Part shown: piece by piece, positions 10,225 to 20,606 of the stretch
How the letters are laid out: the number at the start of each line of letters is the position of its first letter
How positions within the stretch are numbered: position 1 is the first letter of the stretch
Assembly (NCBI GenBank): GCA_029556335.1
Contig: JAKQFA010000046.1
Span: forward strand, 1 to 64,000
From: Methanobacteriota archaeon
GTDB taxonomy: Archaea > Methanobacteriota > Methanobacteria > Methanobacteriales > Methanobacteriaceae
DNA length: 64,000 bases
Reading direction: 5' to 3'
Position numbers and translations under genes: made by a program
Notes under the pieces: generated by a model
Seen by the model: the letters and a program-made list of their open reading frames with translations, nothing else
Told to the model about the DNA's origin: nothing
Database searches by the model: none

Positions 10225-10350
10225 ACCTTGAAATCTATTAATTATCTATAACAACCATGTAGACCTTTTTTATGGCGGTAATCTATTCTACCTGTTTGCT
10301 GTAAGAATTAACAGTTCCTAATAATCGTCCTACAAATCCCTAAATTATCA

Positions 10351-10464
10351 TCAGGGGTTGATGGCCACAGTATCACTGATTTTGAATTCTTCCATCAACT
10401 TCCCATGGACATGGTTTTTTGGTAATTTCTTCTGATACATCTGGATTTGGTCTTCACCATACAT
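10351..10464 (-). CDS. Possible 37-residue protein behind the aldehyde dehydrogenase
   Basis: ATG at 10462-10464, preceded by GGATAGGATGATGAT, opens a 37-residue frame that starts MYGEDQIQMYQKKLPKNH and ends KISDTVAINP. It begins 9 bases after the aldehyde dehydrogenase stop, so it would be translated from the same transcript. The composition is protein-like, but there is no family I recognise. The coding assignment rests on spacing and ribosome-binding site only. Confidence 0.35.
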   Translation of the reverse strand: MYGEDQIQMYQKKLPKNHVHGKLMEEFKISDTVAINP

Positions 10465-10473
10465 ATCATCATC

Positions 10474-11880
10474 CTATCCAATAACCACCATCTTGGTGCG
10501 GGTCATATCATCAAGTGCATATTTAACACCTTCTTTACCTATACCACTCAATTTAAAACCTCCAAATGGCATATTATCCGTCCTGAACGTCGACTGTTTG
10601 TTCACAAGAACCGATCCGGCCTCTATACATTTCACAGCTCGTTTGGCCCGATTTATGTCCTGAGTAAAAATTCCGGCCTGCAAACCATACTTGGTATAAT
10701 TAGCCATTTGGTAAGCTTCTTTTTCAGTTCTAACCCTTATAACTGGGGAAACTGGTCCGAAGGTTTCTTCCCAGACCACCTGCATATCGGGCTGTACTTG
10801 ATCCAGGACGGTGGGCTGGTAGAATGCCCCCTTTCTTTGGCCGCCACAAAGAAGCTGAGCACCCCCATCAACAGCGTCTTCCACCTTACTCTGCACTGCT
10901 AATGCAGCATATTCGTCAATTAAGGGACCCATATCAGTTTTGGGATCCAAGGGATTTCCTACCTTTAATTTTTTTGTTTGTTCTACTAAACTATCCACAA
11001 AATCATCCGCCACCCCATCCTGTATGATTATTCTCTTAACAGCGATGCACACTTGTCCAGCGTTAAGATAGGATCCGGCCATGGTGGCAGAGACAGCAGC
11101 ATCCAGATCAGCGTCATCTAAGACTATAAGGGGGTCGTTGCCACCTAATTCCAGGGTAAGCTTTTTTAAACCAGCTTTATGTGCTATGGATAAACCGGTG
11201 GCAACACTTCCAGTGAAGGATATTTTATTGATCAGGTCACTGGTTACCAATTCATCTCCAATTTCACTGCTCTTGCCTGTTACACAGTTAACTGCTCCGG
11301 GGGGTAGATGATGCCCCATGATTTCAGCAAGTTTCATGGCAGCCAATGGAGCGGTGAGGGATGGTTTAAAGACCACAGAGTTTTTAGCACCCAGGGCAGG
11401 TGCCAATTTATGGATGGCCAGGTTAACCGGATAATTAAATGGAGTAATAGCCGCTACCACTCCTAGTGGAATTTTTATGGTAAAGCCAAAAACGCTTCTA
11501 CCGGTAATGGCAGCGTCCATGGGTATGGTTTCCCCGTACACACGTTTACACTCCTCTGCAGATAACTGGATGGTTTCCAATGAGCGTTGCATTTCCATCC
11601 GTGAATCTCGGATAGTCTTTCCGGTTTCCAGGGTTATCAACTTTGCAAAGTCTTCCAAGTTCTCTTTCAGTTCTTGATGTACATCAATAAGGATACGTGA
11701 AAGCTTTCTGGAAGACATTCGCTCCATTAATCTGCGGGCCTGACTAGCAGCCAAAATAGCCTTCTTAACATCTTCAGCACCTGCTAGGGGAACTTCATCA
11801 ACTGTTTCATTGTTAAATGGGTTAATAACTGCTACTTTATCATCTTTATCAATTAGTTTCCCATTGATCAACATATTCAT
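10474..11880 (-). CDS. NAD(P)-dependent aldehyde dehydrogenase, probably lactaldehyde dehydrogenase
   Basis: A 468-residue member of the ALDH superfamily. N149 (TPFNYPVNL), the general base E244 (TLELGGNDP) and the catalytic cysteine C278 (NAGQVCIAV) are all present, as is the C-terminal [14 protein letters not shown]. In Methanocaldococcus a homologous enzyme (CofA, MJ1411) oxidises lactaldehyde to lactate for coenzyme F420 synthesis, and the length and context-free similarity make this the best guess; a non-phosphorylating glyceraldehyde-3-phosphate dehydrogenase is the alternative. ATG at 11880 follows GGAGGGTTAAGT. A small open frame follows it in the same direction. Confidence 0.9.
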   Translation of the reverse strand: MNMLINGKLIDKDDKVAVINPFNNETVDEVPLAGAEDVKKAILAASQARRLMERMSSRKLSRILIDVHQELKENLEDFAKLITLETGKTIRDSRMEMQRSLETIQLSAEECKRVYGETIPMDAAITGRSVFGFTIKIPLGVVAAITPFNYPVNLAIHKLAPALGAKNSVVFKPSLTAPLAAMKLAEIMGHHLPPGAVNCVTGKSSEIGDELVTSDLINKISFTGSVATGLSIAHKAGLKKLTLELGGNDPLIVLDDADLDAAVSATMAGSYLNAGQVCIAVKRIIIQDGVADDFVDSLVEQTKKLKVGNPLDPKTDMGPLIDEYAALAVQSKVEDAVDGGAQLLCGGQRKGAFYQPTVLDQVQPDMQVVWEETFGPVSPVIRVRTEKEAYQMANYTKYGLQAGIFTQDINRAKRAVKCIEAGSVLVNKQSTFRTDNMPFGGFKLSGIGKEGVKYALDDMTRTKMVVIG

Positions 11881-11984
11881 ACTTAACCCTCCGACTAGTG
11901 TCTTAGCATAGGCTAGAAGAAAATTAAATAAAATAGAGAATGGATTCAGTGGACAAAAATAACCTTGGGCCTTGGATAAAGATG

Positions 11985-12179
11985 TTAGGTGTTGCTTATG
12001 GTGTTGCCTAGATCTTGAATGTTGTTGGTCACGTTCTGCACTTCAGTCTTGTTAATTTCATCACCCAGACCCTGCAGATAATTCCGGTACACTATGGCGG
12101 CAACAATGGCTATAACAATTATGCCTCCAATGATGAGTATCATTTCTGCTCCAGTCTGTCCTGATTCATCATTCATCAT
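11985..12179 (-). CDS. Type IV pilin-like protein with class III signal peptide
   Basis: A 64-residue protein with a short charged leader MMNDESG, then QTGAE and a 20-residue hydrophobic helix ([20 protein letters not shown]). The Q-x-x-x-E arrangement before the helix is the class III signal processed by the EppA-type prepilin peptidase in methanogens (DUF361 family). The mature part is only about 57 residues and ends in an Asn/Thr-rich tail suited to glycosylation. It follows the TadC-like gene by 21 bases, so assembly platform and pilin are probably co-transcribed. No prepilin peptidase is in the window. Confidence 0.85.
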   Translation of the reverse strand: MMNDESGQTGAEMILIIGGIIVIAIVAAIVYRNYLQGLGDEINKTEVQNVTNNIQDLGNTISNT

Positions 12180-12200
12180 TCCGATATTAAAACCCCCTTT

Positions 12201-13136
12201 CTATGTAAATCCTAGTAATCCGGGTCCTAAACGTGTTATAACATAAAATATGGCATAAGCAGCTGGTACTAAGAGGAGTGCATATTTCACGCCCTTCCGG
12301 GCGCTGCCGTACATCACGATACCAATTAATAAACTGGCAATGATGGAGTGTATTACTATATATCCTGTGGCCGACATCATGGCGGCATCCTGCAGTACAT
12401 TTGGTTTCCCAATGACCTCGATGAATGAAGAATAAGTCATAATCATTCCCAGTGCAAATGGTGCGGCTATAATGGCGGCTATAACTAAGAACATAACGGA
12501 CATCATCACGTTTGCTCTTCTCTCCCTTTGAAGAGACAATACTGCTCTGAGGTCTTCAGCCACAGTTTCGATCACATCGGCCAGGCTTCCCCCAACCCTT
12601 CTACCTTCCAATATCATACGGAATGTTCTGTCAAGATTTTTGGACTTCAGACGCTCCCCCATTGATAACAGGGATTCATCAAAGGTGCTTCCAATCTTAA
12701 TCTCGATTACAGTCCGTTTAAGTTCATCGTAGAGAGGTCCTTTACCGTGTTTAGAGATATCTTCCAAGGCAGTCTCAATACCTACCCCTGCTCGTAATAA
12801 TGATGCGATCTGCCTTAAAAAGTCAGGAGTTCCATTTTCTATGGCATCTACTCTTCTTTCCATTAGGAAGAACAACCATACACCTACAAGAATTGCCGGA
12901 GCAAATAATCCTAAAAGGATTCCTAAAATAGGATTAATTCCAAAAATCGAAAACAACACAAATGCCACTATTGCTAATCCGAAACCAACTAAAAAAAGTA
13001 AAGTTATAAGATCAGAAGCTTTAACGTACATTCCTGCACGTATAAGTGTCTCCTGGAGTTTAACCAGGTACCTATCTGGGAATATTCGGTCCATGGTCTC
13101 AGATACTGGTGCTAATGGGGGGGGTATCAAGGCCAT
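12201..13136 (-). CDS. Pilus assembly membrane protein, TadC/type II secretion F family
   Basis: A 311-residue integral membrane protein with paired helices at about 43-90 and three or more near the C-terminus (about 210-305), separated by the cytosolic T2SSF domain ([38 protein letters not shown]). Such proteins form the platform that the secretion ATPase drives to polymerise pilins. The gene lies upstream of the pilin in the same direction. The likely motor ATPase and a second T2SSF protein are about 9 kb away at 21950-24764, so the system is split. TTTCACC (minus strand GGTGAAAAA) provides the ribosome-binding site. Confidence 0.88.
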   Translation of the reverse strand: MALIPPPLAPVSETMDRIFPDRYLVKLQETLIRAGMYVKASDLITLLFLVGFGLAIVAFVLFSIFGINPILGILLGLFAPAILVGVWLFFLMERRVDAIENGTPDFLRQIASLLRAGVGIETALEDISKHGKGPLYDELKRTVIEIKIGSTFDESLLSMGERLKSKNLDRTFRMILEGRRVGGSLADVIETVAEDLRAVLSLQRERRANVMMSVMFLVIAAIIAAPFALGMIMTYSSFIEVIGKPNVLQDAAMMSATGYIVIHSIIASLLIGIVMYGSARKGVKYALLLVPAAYAIFYVITRLGPGLLGFT

Positions 13137-13250
13137 ATTTTTTCACCTACTCATTAATTATGTTGGCTTATTATATATTATATTATTATAAGTAAGTCAC
13201 GGTTTATTGATTCTTTCCTCACCAGACAAGTTTATCAGGTCAAGTAGTTC

Positions 13251-14243
13251 CTAAAAACTCAGGCGTGAATCAATATTATTCAGGACACGGGATCTTTTTC
13301 CCACAAGAACCATATCTTCCACTCGGACTCCAAATTCTCCCTCCACATATATCCCTGGTTCCACAGTGATCACCATTCCTGCTTCCAATTTCTTATCCTC
13401 TTTTGATGATAATGAAGGCATTTCGTGAACTTCAAGCCCCACGCCATGGCCGGTAGAATGCAGGAAACTCTCACCATAGCCATAGTCAGTTATAATATCT
13501 CGAGCCACTTTGTCAATGTAAGAAGCCTTGACTCCTGGTTTAATATTTTTTATGGCTTTTTCCTGGGCTTCAAGGACGATATCAAAAATTTCTTCCTCTT
13601 TTTCTGTCTCAACCAGGGTACGGCTGGTGTCAGAGGCGTAATGATTATATACTGCTCCCCAGTCAATCACCAATGGACTTTCTATATTTTCTGGGGAGGT
13701 AGATGCGTGGGGAAAACTGGAACGCCGCCCTGACGCCATAATAGTATTAAATGCAGGTTTACTGGAGCCATTCAGCCTCATTATATATTCCAGCCTGGCG
13801 GCAGCTTCATCTTCACTGCCCCTCATTTCCACTTCCAGAAAGGATTTTTCAGCAATTTCTATGGCCTTCTGGATATTGTGAACTTCACCTTCTGACTTTA
13901 TAATCCTGGATCTTTCCACCAAATCTGTGACTTGAATTTTAAACTCTTCACCTATCTTCTTGTAGGTGGCAATATCAAGGGATGGTTCTACTCCCAGATG
14001 TACTGGCAATGTCTTTTTTAGCTTTGGTAGTGATCTCAGTTCATCCACTTCCAGGGCAGATATTTCTTCTGCTTCCTTCAAATCTAACTTGGGAACCAGG
14101 AGCACGGGATCATCTTTAAGAAGTAAAATTGAGGTACTGGTTGGCCAGTAACCACTTAAATAGGTTATATTTTCTGGTTTGAAGATGAGAAGAGATTCTA
14201 TTCCTTCTTCATGCATCTGGTTGACTATTTCAGAGATTTCCAT
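13251..14243 (-). CDS. Xaa-Pro aminopeptidase-like M24 metallopeptidase
   Basis: A 330-residue cytosolic pita-bread peptidase. The five metal ligands are present: D194 (VIDWGA), D205 (SDTSRT), H266 (STGHGVGLEVHEMP), E295 (TVEPGIY) and E309 (VRVEDMV). The N-terminal creatinase-like domain (1-115) is short, as in archaeal prolidase/aminopeptidase P homologues that trim X-Pro peptides. It is a single gene between the pilus pair and the HIT gene. Confidence 0.92.
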   Translation of the reverse strand: MEISEIVNQMHEEGIESLLIFKPENITYLSGYWPTSTSILLLKDDPVLLVPKLDLKEAEEISALEVDELRSLPKLKKTLPVHLGVEPSLDIATYKKIGEEFKIQVTDLVERSRIIKSEGEVHNIQKAIEIAEKSFLEVEMRGSEDEAAARLEYIMRLNGSSKPAFNTIMASGRRSSFPHASTSPENIESPLVIDWGAVYNHYASDTSRTLVETEKEEEIFDIVLEAQEKAIKNIKPGVKASYIDKVARDIITDYGYGESFLHSTGHGVGLEVHEMPSLSSKEDKKLEAGMVITVEPGIYVEGEFGVRVEDMVLVGKRSRVLNNIDSRLSF

Positions 14244-14320
14244 GGATCTTCCTCGAAAATAGGGTATTTCTCACAAAATTTTTTATTGGCTTAGATTTAG
14301 ACATTTCAGATGCTTAGTAT

Positions 14321-14779
14321 TTACTTAAATAGTTGTGTTTCAATTTTCTTTTTAAGATTCTTCTGTACATCGGGAGGGAGTTCTCGGCTTATGGGCTGGG
14401 GGATGTAACCAAAATCAGGGTCTTTGAACTTCAATCCCCCAAACGAGACTTCTTCCTTGTAGCGGGGGATGAAATGCCAGTGAACTTCTGGCTTGGGATT
14501 TGGCCCACGAAAAGTAGCGTTTTTAAAACAGCTCCAGTTAAAAAGTGTGGGGTTGAATATTGTTCGCAAACTTTCTTCCAGTTTTTTCACAATTAAGCCA
14601 AATTCCACCCATTCCTTTGTTTCAACTTCGGAGAGGTCTTTACAACCTTTCTTTTGGGCAACCACACAGGTTCCCAGATATCTCTGGCTGGGCGCCAGGA
14701 AAATAAGCCAATATTTGCTTTCCCACATCAAATCCCCATATCCTTGTTTTAATTGGCAGTATTCGCAAGAACTAGTCAT
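14321..14779 (-). CDS. HIT-family protein
   Basis: A 152-residue histidine-triad protein. An N-terminal CEYCQLK gives a zinc-like pair, and the nucleotide-binding motif appears as PEVHWHFIPRYKEE, with the second triad position filled as in the HIT-like branch (HWHFIPR rather than the full HxHxHxx). HIT proteins hydrolyse or transfer nucleotide monophosphates from dinucleotides or AMP conjugates. The substrate here is unknown. The start at 14779 is ATG, preceded by the purine-rich AGGTGTCCTAA. Confidence 0.8.
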   Translation of the reverse strand: MTSSCEYCQLKQGYGDLMWESKYWLIFLAPSQRYLGTCVVAQKKGCKDLSEVETKEWVEFGLIVKKLEESLRTIFNPTLFNWSCFKNATFRGPNPKPEVHWHFIPRYKEEVSFGGLKFKDPDFGYIPQPISRELPPDVQKNLKKKIETQLFK

Positions 14780-15041
14780 TTAGGACACCTTTAGAGTTTT
14801 TTTGACAAGATTCTTCGATTTTTTAAATCATGTTCTGGTTGCCATGAAGTCTAAAATATCCATGATGAAGTCTACAGTGATTAACAATATTCTATTTTTA
14901 ATATTAAAGTAACATTGCGGATCTGAGAAAAATAGTTCAGGGATGTGCTGATCTTAGGATACCATCCTTACAAAATCCAGATTCAGGTGCATTTTTCTTC
15001 CCGGCGAAAATTATTATAAGTAAGAAATTGGCTTTAATATT

Positions 15042-15635
15042 ATGGTGAAGTTTACATCAAGAGAAATTAGGGATATATTAATCTCTATGTTGGTGATAGC
15101 CGGTGCTTTCGCCTATATATTTAGTGGAAGAAATATAAATATCTTCTTTTATCTAATACCCGTTACATTGGTGTCGGTTGGTTTGGGATTTGTCCTTCAC
15201 GAGCTTTCCCATAAATTCGTAGCTGTACATTACGGATTTTATGCCGAGTACAAGATGTGGGTGCAAGGTTTAATATTAGCCCTGGTAACTGCCTACTTTG
15301 GCTTTGTATTCGCAGCACCCGGGGCAGTTTACATTCACGGAGAATACATATCCCGGGAAGAAAATGGAAAAATATCCCTGGCAGGACCCATGACCAACGT
15401 AGCTCTGGCATTTATTTTCATGGGCATAGCCGTTTTTTTCCCTTCTTCAGGCCACATATTCCTTATGGGCACAATGGGATTTATGGTCAACAGTTTTTTG
15501 GCACTTTTCAACCTCCTACCTATTGGTGTGTTTGATGGAGCCAAGGTTTTTAAATGGAACCCAGTGGTATGGGTCATTTCAGCAGGATTATCCTTCTTAA
15601 TGGTCGCTTATTCCATGATGGGAAGGCTAATTTAG
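15042..15635 (+). CDS. M50-family membrane metalloprotease (site-2 protease type)
   Basis: A 197-residue protein of about six membrane segments. HELSH at about residue 51-55 ([15 protein letters not shown]) is the zinc site, and [14 protein letters not shown] near residue 165-178 is the second motif that carries the third ligand aspartate. PDZ domains are absent. Such proteases cut membrane-embedded substrates to release regulators. The stop lies 11 bases before the YcaO gene, so the two are likely one operon; whether the protease acts in that pathway is unknown. Confidence 0.88.
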   Translation: MVKFTSREIRDILISMLVIAGAFAYIFSGRNINIFFYLIPVTLVSVGLGFVLHELSHKFVAVHYGFYAEYKMWVQGLILALVTAYFGFVFAAPGAVYIHGEYISREENGKISLAGPMTNVALAFIFMGIAVFFPSSGHIFLMGTMGFMVNSFLALFNLLPIGVFDGAKVFKWNPVVWVISAGLSFLMVAYSMMGRLI

Positions 15636-15646
15636 GATCTGGTTAA

Positions 15647-16849
15647 ATGTTTAGAGAAATTCCAGTCACGTACTTTGGATGCACACATCGGGCTGTTAAT
15701 CCAGAAGAAACCATCATTAGGGTTGAAAAGAAGTTAAAATATGCGGGAGTAACCAGGATAGCCGATATCACTCACCTAGACCGGGTGGGAATACCGGTGT
15801 ACTCTGCCATCAGGCCCGGAGCAGCCGAGGGTGCAGTGAGTGTATACGCAGGTAAAGGAGCTACCAAAATACAAGCCAAGGCTTCGGCTATGATGGAAGC
15901 TTTTGAAAGATATTCTGCAGAGTTTCAGGATTCTGATAAGGATAATGTAGTTTCACAGCTCTACGAGCCTGGAGAATGTGTGGACCCTAATTCCCTCATC
16001 ATCCCCTACAGAACATCTGACCCCCGGTCTGAAAAAATCGAGTGGATAACAGCTCTGGATGCAAGAACGGATAAAAAAAGTCTTATACCCGCTAATGCTG
16101 TCTACCATCCCTACCATCCCCAGAGAGGGGTTCATCTTTTCAAGTCCAACACCAATGGCCTAGCATCAGGAAACGTGCTGGAAGAGGCAGTTTTTCATGG
16201 ATTAATGGAAGTAGTGGAAAGAGATGCCTGGAGCATTTTTGAAGCCCGAAAAAAACATAAAAAAGAAGTAATATGTGATAAAACCGAAAACAAACTTATC
16301 AACACCATTTTAACTAAATTCAGGGAAAAAGGAGTGGATATTAAACTGGTGGATCTCACTGCCGATATAAAAATTACCACCATAGCGGCAGTGGCTGATG
16401 ATAAAGTACTCAAAGATCCGGCTCTTCTAACCATGGGGGTGGGCACACATCTAGATCCAGAAATAGCTGTAATAAGGGCCTTAACTGAAGTGGCACAGAG
16501 TCGGGCCACCCAGATACATGGAACCCGGGAGGACACCACCCGGGCGATTTTCATGCGAAAAGCAGGATACGAACGTATGAAACGTATTAACAAACACTGG
16601 TTTGGTGATTATAAAGAAAAAATTAAGCTATCCCAGTTGAAAAACAAGTCCACCACATCCTTTAAGGATGACTTGGAAATTTCCCTGGATGAACTTAAGA
16701 AAGTAGGCATAGAACAGATTTTTTATGTTGATATCACCCGTCCAGAGATTGATATTCCAGTAGTAAGGGTTATAATACCTGGATTGGAAGTGTACGCTGT
16801 TGATCCAGAACGAATGGGAAGAAGGATTATGGATAAGGAGATATCTTAA
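15647..16849 (+). CDS. YcaO protein of the McrA-glycine thioamidation type
   Basis: A 400-residue YcaO-domain protein (ATP-dependent backbone cyclodehydratase/thioamidase family). Family elements include the N-terminal [25 protein letters not shown] stretch (ATP/Mg site, in pieces about residues 68-90), then [19 protein letters not shown] and a C-terminal [22 protein letters not shown] region. In methanogens this protein is methanogenesis marker 1 and is needed for the thioglycine in methyl-coenzyme M reductase. TfuA, its usual partner, is not adjacent here. The ATG at 15647 starts 11 bases after the M50 stop. Confidence 0.9.
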   Translation: MFREIPVTYFGCTHRAVNPEETIIRVEKKLKYAGVTRIADITHLDRVGIPVYSAIRPGAAEGAVSVYAGKGATKIQAKASAMMEAFERYSAEFQDSDKDNVVSQLYEPGECVDPNSLIIPYRTSDPRSEKIEWITALDARTDKKSLIPANAVYHPYHPQRGVHLFKSNTNGLASGNVLEEAVFHGLMEVVERDAWSIFEARKKHKKEVICDKTENKLINTILTKFREKGVDIKLVDLTADIKITTIAAVADDKVLKDPALLTMGVGTHLDPEIAVIRALTEVAQSRATQIHGTREDTTRAIFMRKAGYERMKRINKHWFGDYKEKIKLSQLKNKSTTSFKDDLEISLDELKKVGIEQIFYVDITRPEIDIPVVRVIIPGLEVYAVDPERMGRRIMDKEIS

Positions 16850-17069
16850 TGTCCTGCTGTGTTTTCCATACAAAATTCATGTACGGATGTATCTTTACCA
16901 ACTCAACATAGTTTTATTTAAGAAATTTTTTTCCATTATCGGGCTTTTAATAGCTGTATATCCAATGTAATAGGGTTATGAGATATTGTTTGAGAAATTT
17001 ATGCCTAAAAATCGCAAACTATAATAAATACATCCCCATAATTATCTTCATCAAATAATGGGGTGTAAC

Positions 17070-17606
17070 ATGAAAAGAAGTATTGTTTTACTATTTCTGG
17101 TTATGGTTGCAACTACCTTGGCCTCGGGATGCACATTTGACACCGGAAACGAGGTGTTTAATGCCAACGGTGTGAGCTTTGATTATCCTTCAGGATGGGA
17201 TAAACTATCCCCTGAAGATGTATCAATCGGCACCTCTGATGCAGCACCAGTTATTGCCGTGGTAGCAGATCCTAACAGCAAGAAAAACGACGTTTACAAG
17301 ACGCTGGTGGCATCTCAAAAAACTTCCACTGATCTTCCCCTTTCAAAGGTAGTTAGTTCTACTAAAAATTCTCTAACCAAACAGGGGATAGAAATTGTTT
17401 CAGAAAGAAACCTAACAGTAAGTGGAGTTCCAGCTAGCGAACTAGTCTACACAGTAACCGTTTCTGGAGAAGCAAAAAAGGAACGCATGGTCCTATTGGT
17501 CAAAGATAACACGGCTTACAGTATTATATGCAGCACCACCGCTGCCAACTACGATTCCCAGCAGTCTAACTTCGACCTCATTGTAAACAGTTTCAAAATA
17601 AAATAA
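17070..17606 (+). CDS. Lipoprotein with PsbP-like domain
   Basis: A 178-residue exported protein. ATG at 17070 is chosen because GGGGTGTAAC precedes it. A signal peptide ends in the lipobox LASGC, so the mature cysteine is probably lipidated and holds the protein on the outer face of the membrane. The rest (SFDYPSGWDKLS and onward) matches the PsbP/DUF1795-like fold seen in many methanogen surface proteins. A related domain ends the HEAT-repeat protein at 47781-49136. Function unknown. Confidence 0.8.
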   Translation: MKRSIVLLFLVMVATTLASGCTFDTGNEVFNANGVSFDYPSGWDKLSPEDVSIGTSDAAPVIAVVADPNSKKNDVYKTLVASQKTSTDLPLSKVVSSTKNSLTKQGIEIVSERNLTVSGVPASELVYTVTVSGEAKKERMVLLVKDNTAYSIICSTTAANYDSQQSNFDLIVNSFKIK

Positions 17607-17684
17607 ACCCAATTTCTTTTATTTTTTTCCTTAATCAATGAAATACTATTTTTATGGGATTAAGCCCATCTATTAGTGATAAAT

Positions 17685-18026
17685 ATGAAACAAGTTCTGG
17701 TCATCAGAGGAGATCTAGCCATGAGCAGGGGTAAAATAGCTGCTCAAGCTTGTCACGGAAGTATTGGTGCTTACAAGAGGGCTGACAAATTAAAAATAAC
17801 TAAATGGGAGCGGGAGGCAGAAAAAAAGGTGGTTTTAAAGGTTGAAGATGAAGAAGATCTTTACCAGATCTACGAACTGGTGAAGGCAGCAGGTATTCCC
17901 CATTACCTAGTGCGTGATGCGGGACACACCGAACTACCACCTTCAACTGTGACTTGCCTGGGAATAGGTCCTGATGAAGATGCGAAAATCGATAAAATAA
18001 CCCAAGATCTCAAACTTCTCAAGTAG
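17685..18026 (+). CDS. pth2: Peptidyl-tRNA hydrolase Pth2
   Basis: A 113-residue protein of the archaeal/eukaryal Pth2 family, which releases peptides from peptidyl-tRNA. Hallmarks are [19 protein letters not shown] at the N-terminus, [22 protein letters not shown] towards the C-terminus, and full family length. ATG at 17685 is preferred over an in-frame GTG at 17676 because the AGTGAT acts as ribosome-binding site. It heads a run of closely spaced genes (pth2, mfnE, zinc ribbon, EF-1beta). Confidence 0.96.
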   Translation: MKQVLVIRGDLAMSRGKIAAQACHGSIGAYKRADKLKITKWEREAEKKVVLKVEDEEDLYQIYELVKAAGIPHYLVRDAGHTELPPSTVTCLGIGPDEDAKIDKITQDLKLLK

Positions 18027-18042
18027 CAGTGTGGTGTATTTG

Positions 18043-18687
18043 ATGGAGTGGTTAGTAAAGATTGGTGGCAGCCTATTCCCGGGTCATGCCATAAAATTAG
18101 CTGAGAGTCTTAAAAATAGAGATGTATTAATAGTATGTGGCGGAGGAGATTTTGCTAACCTTTTAAGACAATATGACCATCAAATTCACTTTTCTAACAC
18201 TTCCAACCACCATGCCGCCGTGATGTGCATGGATATTCTGGGAATGCTCTTAGCAGATAAAGTAAAGAATGGAAAAGCAATATATTCTCTCGAAGATGCA
18301 AAGAATGTTAACAAAGAGGGTAAAACTCCAATACTGATGCCATCAAAGCTTATGCATTTATTGGACCCCCTGCAACACTCCTGGAGGGTGACCTCCGATT
18401 CCATCTCACTCTACTTCGCCCACCTCTTGAAGGCGAAACTATTAATAGCCACTGATGTAGATGGTATATACACACGGGATCCATCCCAGGATGGGGCCCA
18501 ACTACTCAAAAATATTGATACTAGAAAACTGCTAGATTTTGGTGAAACATCGGTAGATGATAGTTTTGCGGAGCTTTTATTCCAGCACCCGTCCGCGTGC
18601 TATGTTGTTAATGGAAAGTATCCTGAAAGGGTTTTATCCATAATGGATGGGAAAAGCTCCATATACACATTCATTGGAGGAGATTAA
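18043..18687 (+). CDS. mfnE: [5-(aminomethyl)furan-3-yl]methyl phosphate kinase (MfnE), amino acid kinase family
   Basis: A 214-residue amino-acid-kinase-fold protein: [12 protein letters not shown] at the N-terminus, [12 protein letters not shown], and [15 protein letters not shown] at the nucleotide site. In Methanocaldococcus the homologue MJ0458 phosphorylates the methanofuran precursor and its gene lies next to EF-1beta, the same neighbourhood as here. The start ATG at 18043 follows GGTGTATTTG; a GTG 12 bases upstream is the alternative. It begins 16 bases after pth2 and is followed directly by the zinc-ribbon gene. Confidence 0.88.
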   Translation: MEWLVKIGGSLFPGHAIKLAESLKNRDVLIVCGGGDFANLLRQYDHQIHFSNTSNHHAAVMCMDILGMLLADKVKNGKAIYSLEDAKNVNKEGKTPILMPSKLMHLLDPLQHSWRVTSDSISLYFAHLLKAKLLIATDVDGIYTRDPSQDGAQLLKNIDTRKLLDFGETSVDDSFAELLFQHPSACYVVNGKYPERVLSIMDGKSSIYTFIGGD

Positions 18688-18849
18688 ATGGATAAAATAG
18701 AATGTACATCTTGTAAACAAGAGATATCCCCTGTAGAGACTTATGTAAAGTTTGAATGTCCAGAATGTCAGGAGATTCTCTTTCGCTGTCAGAAATGCAG
18801 AACCTTTGGCCACATGTACCAGTGCAAATGTGGATTTAAAGGGCCGTGA
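18688..18849 (+). CDS. Small zinc-finger protein (HVO_2753-like)
   Basis: A 53-residue protein whose ATG directly follows the mfnE stop codon (GGAGGAGATTAA ATG), so translation is coupled. It contains four CxxC or CxC pairs: CTSC, CPEC, CQKC and CKC near the end, enough for two zinc ribbons. Homologous zinc-finger miniproteins sit beside EF-1beta across Euryarchaeota, including haloarchaeal HVO_2753. Role not established; the neighbourhood suggests translation. Confidence 0.85.
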   Translation: MDKIECTSCKQEISPVETYVKFECPECQEILFRCQKCRTFGHMYQCKCGFKGP

Positions 18850-18916
18850 TGGCCTTATTTAATTTGATATCTTGAAGATTTAAAAACCATAAAAAACAAT
18901 TAGGGGAGGAAATACT

Positions 18917-19186
18917 ATGGGAGACGTGGTTGCAACTATAAAACTCATGCCTGAAAGCCCTGATGTGGACTTGGAAAAGATTAAAGCTGATGTGGAAAAA
19001 TCCATACCATCAGGGACGGAATTACATAAAATTGAAGAGGAACCAATCGCATTTGGCCTGGTGGCCCTTAAAGTGATGGTTGTGGTTGGGGATGCCGAGG
19101 GTGGAACCGAACCAGTGGAAGAAAATCTGGCTCAGGTTGATGGTGTTAACAGCGTAGAAGTTGTAGACGTGCGCCGGCTCATGTAA
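18917..19186 (+). CDS. ef1b: Elongation factor 1-beta (aEF-1beta)
   Basis: An 89-residue nucleotide exchange factor for elongation factor 1-alpha. It begins MGDVVATIKLMPESPDVDL and ends VEVVDVRRLM, with the central PIAFGLVALKVMVVVGDAEG typical of the archaeal family, and has full family length. GGGGAGGAAATACT precedes the ATG. Last gene of the pth2-mfnE cluster, followed by a T-rich terminator. Confidence 0.96.
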   Translation: MGDVVATIKLMPESPDVDLEKIKADVEKSIPSGTELHKIEEEPIAFGLVALKVMVVVGDAEGGTEPVEENLAQVDGVNSVEVVDVRRLM

Positions 19187-19201
19187 CTGTGGGATCAGCC
19201 G

Positions 19202-19229
19202 TTTTTTTTTATTTTTATAATTTTTTTTA
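19202..19229 (+). terminator. Oligo-T terminator after EF-1beta
   Basis: Three closely spaced T-runs (19202-19210, 19212-19216, 19221-19228) begin 15 bases after the stop, the usual archaeal intrinsic terminator pattern. Confidence 0.6.
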
Positions 19230-19357
19230 TATTTCCAGAAATCATTGATTATACTTATACTCTGGATCCATCACCTTGAATAATAATTTTTTACCAAAAA
19301 ATATTAATTATCGGTTCGTCATAAGATCATGCAAAAAAGATCTGGCTGGTTTCCTAC

Positions 19358-20602
19358 ATGGTTGATCTGATCCTGGCTTGTTTTATTGGCATATTCTGCG
19401 GTGCAGTAACTGGTCTAATTCCCGGGATCCATGTTAACACAGTAGGGGCCTTTGTTTTCGCATCTTCTACATTCCTTTTGAATTTTCACTCCCCCGAAAC
19501 AATCTCTGTCTTCCTAATATCCATGTCCATTAGTCACGCCCTATTAGAGTTCATTCCATCCATGTTTCTGGGTGTTCCAGAGGAGGGAACAGTACTATCC
19601 ATACTCCCCGGACACCAAATGTTGCTTCAGGGAAGAGGAAAAGAAGCCATCCGCTTAGTGGCTTTGGGAGGATTTGGCTCGGTTCTGGTGATTATCGCTT
19701 TGCTACCAATGTTTATGATGGTTCTACCTCCACTTTACGGGCTGCTAAAGCCATATATATGGATAATGCTCATTATAGTGGTGGTGGTGATGATAATTCG
19801 TCTCAGCAGGGATAGGCTGTCCATGTTCTGGTCATCACTCCTATTCGTACTGTCTGGGATTATGGGCTGGACCCTCCTAAATTCATCCCTGCCCACCAGT
19901 GTATCCTTTCTGAGCATGTTCACTGGTCTTTTTGGGGTAAGCACCATGCTTTACAGCCTATCTCAGAACTCGTTTCTACCCGAACAGAATCAACATCACA
20001 AAGTGACCATAAACACCCCTGTGATTAGGGGAATTTTTGCAGGAGGAATTGCAGGGAGCATACTCGGGTTTTTACCAGGATTGGGTCCAGCTCAGGGTAG
20101 CATGATCGCCCAGGAACTCAGTGGAGGTAGTGATGCCGAGAACCAGAGGGAAGGATTTCTGGTGGCCATGAGCGGAGTTAATGTTTCTGATGCTTTATTT
20201 TCTCTAATGGCCATTTATTTGATAGGAAATCCCAGGAGTGGAATAGCAGTTTACGTTAACCACCTCTTAAATGGGGTTAATTTTGCCCAGCTCCTGGTTT
20301 TTATATTCACATCCGTAACTGCAGTATCAGTAGCCCTGATCTTGTGTCTCAAACTGGGAGATGCTGCCGGTGAGAACCTGGAAAAATTTGATTATCAAAA
20401 ATTAACTTGGTCTGTAATCATATTCATGAGCTTCCTAGTAGGACTCTTCTCATTTATAGAACAAGCAAACATTCTAATGGTGGTGCTGACCTACATAACA
20501 TCCATATCCCTGGGTTTACTCCCACATTATCTTGGTATTAACAAATCACACCTTATGGGGGTACTAATAGTGCCGGCTATCGTGGTTTATATGGGGTTGT
20601 GA
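19358..20602 (+). CDS. TctA-like membrane permease (archaeal COG1784 type)
   Basis: A 414-residue membrane protein with about ten to twelve hydrophobic segments. It carries the two glycine/proline-rich repeats of the TctA family: [17 protein letters not shown] near residue 13-30 and [19 protein letters not shown] near residue 232-250. Bacterial TctA proteins take up tricarboxylates with TctB and the binding protein TctC; no such partners are seen here, as is usual for the archaeal branch, so the substrate is unknown. ATG at 19358 follows CTGGTTTCCTAC with no strong site. It converges on the methyltransferase gene with 4 bases between stops. Confidence 0.8.
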   Translation: MVDLILACFIGIFCGAVTGLIPGIHVNTVGAFVFASSTFLLNFHSPETISVFLISMSISHALLEFIPSMFLGVPEEGTVLSILPGHQMLLQGRGKEAIRLVALGGFGSVLVIIALLPMFMMVLPPLYGLLKPYIWIMLIIVVVVMIIRLSRDRLSMFWSSLLFVLSGIMGWTLLNSSLPTSVSFLSMFTGLFGVSTMLYSLSQNSFLPEQNQHHKVTINTPVIRGIFAGGIAGSILGFLPGLGPAQGSMIAQELSGGSDAENQREGFLVAMSGVNVSDALFSLMAIYLIGNPRSGIAVYVNHLLNGVNFAQLLVFIFTSVTAVSVALILCLKLGDAAGENLEKFDYQKLTWSVIIFMSFLVGLFSFIEQANILMVVLTYITSISLGLLPHYLGINKSHLMGVLIVPAIVVYMGL

Positions 20603-20606
20603 GGAT

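Noticed and set aside
10447..10902. 151-residue plus-strand frame
   Set aside because: Antisense to the aldehyde dehydrogenase, whose catalytic residues are clear.
12841..13191. 116-residue plus-strand frame
   Set aside because: Antisense to the TadC-like gene, with Lys/Ile/Asn-rich content and no start signal.
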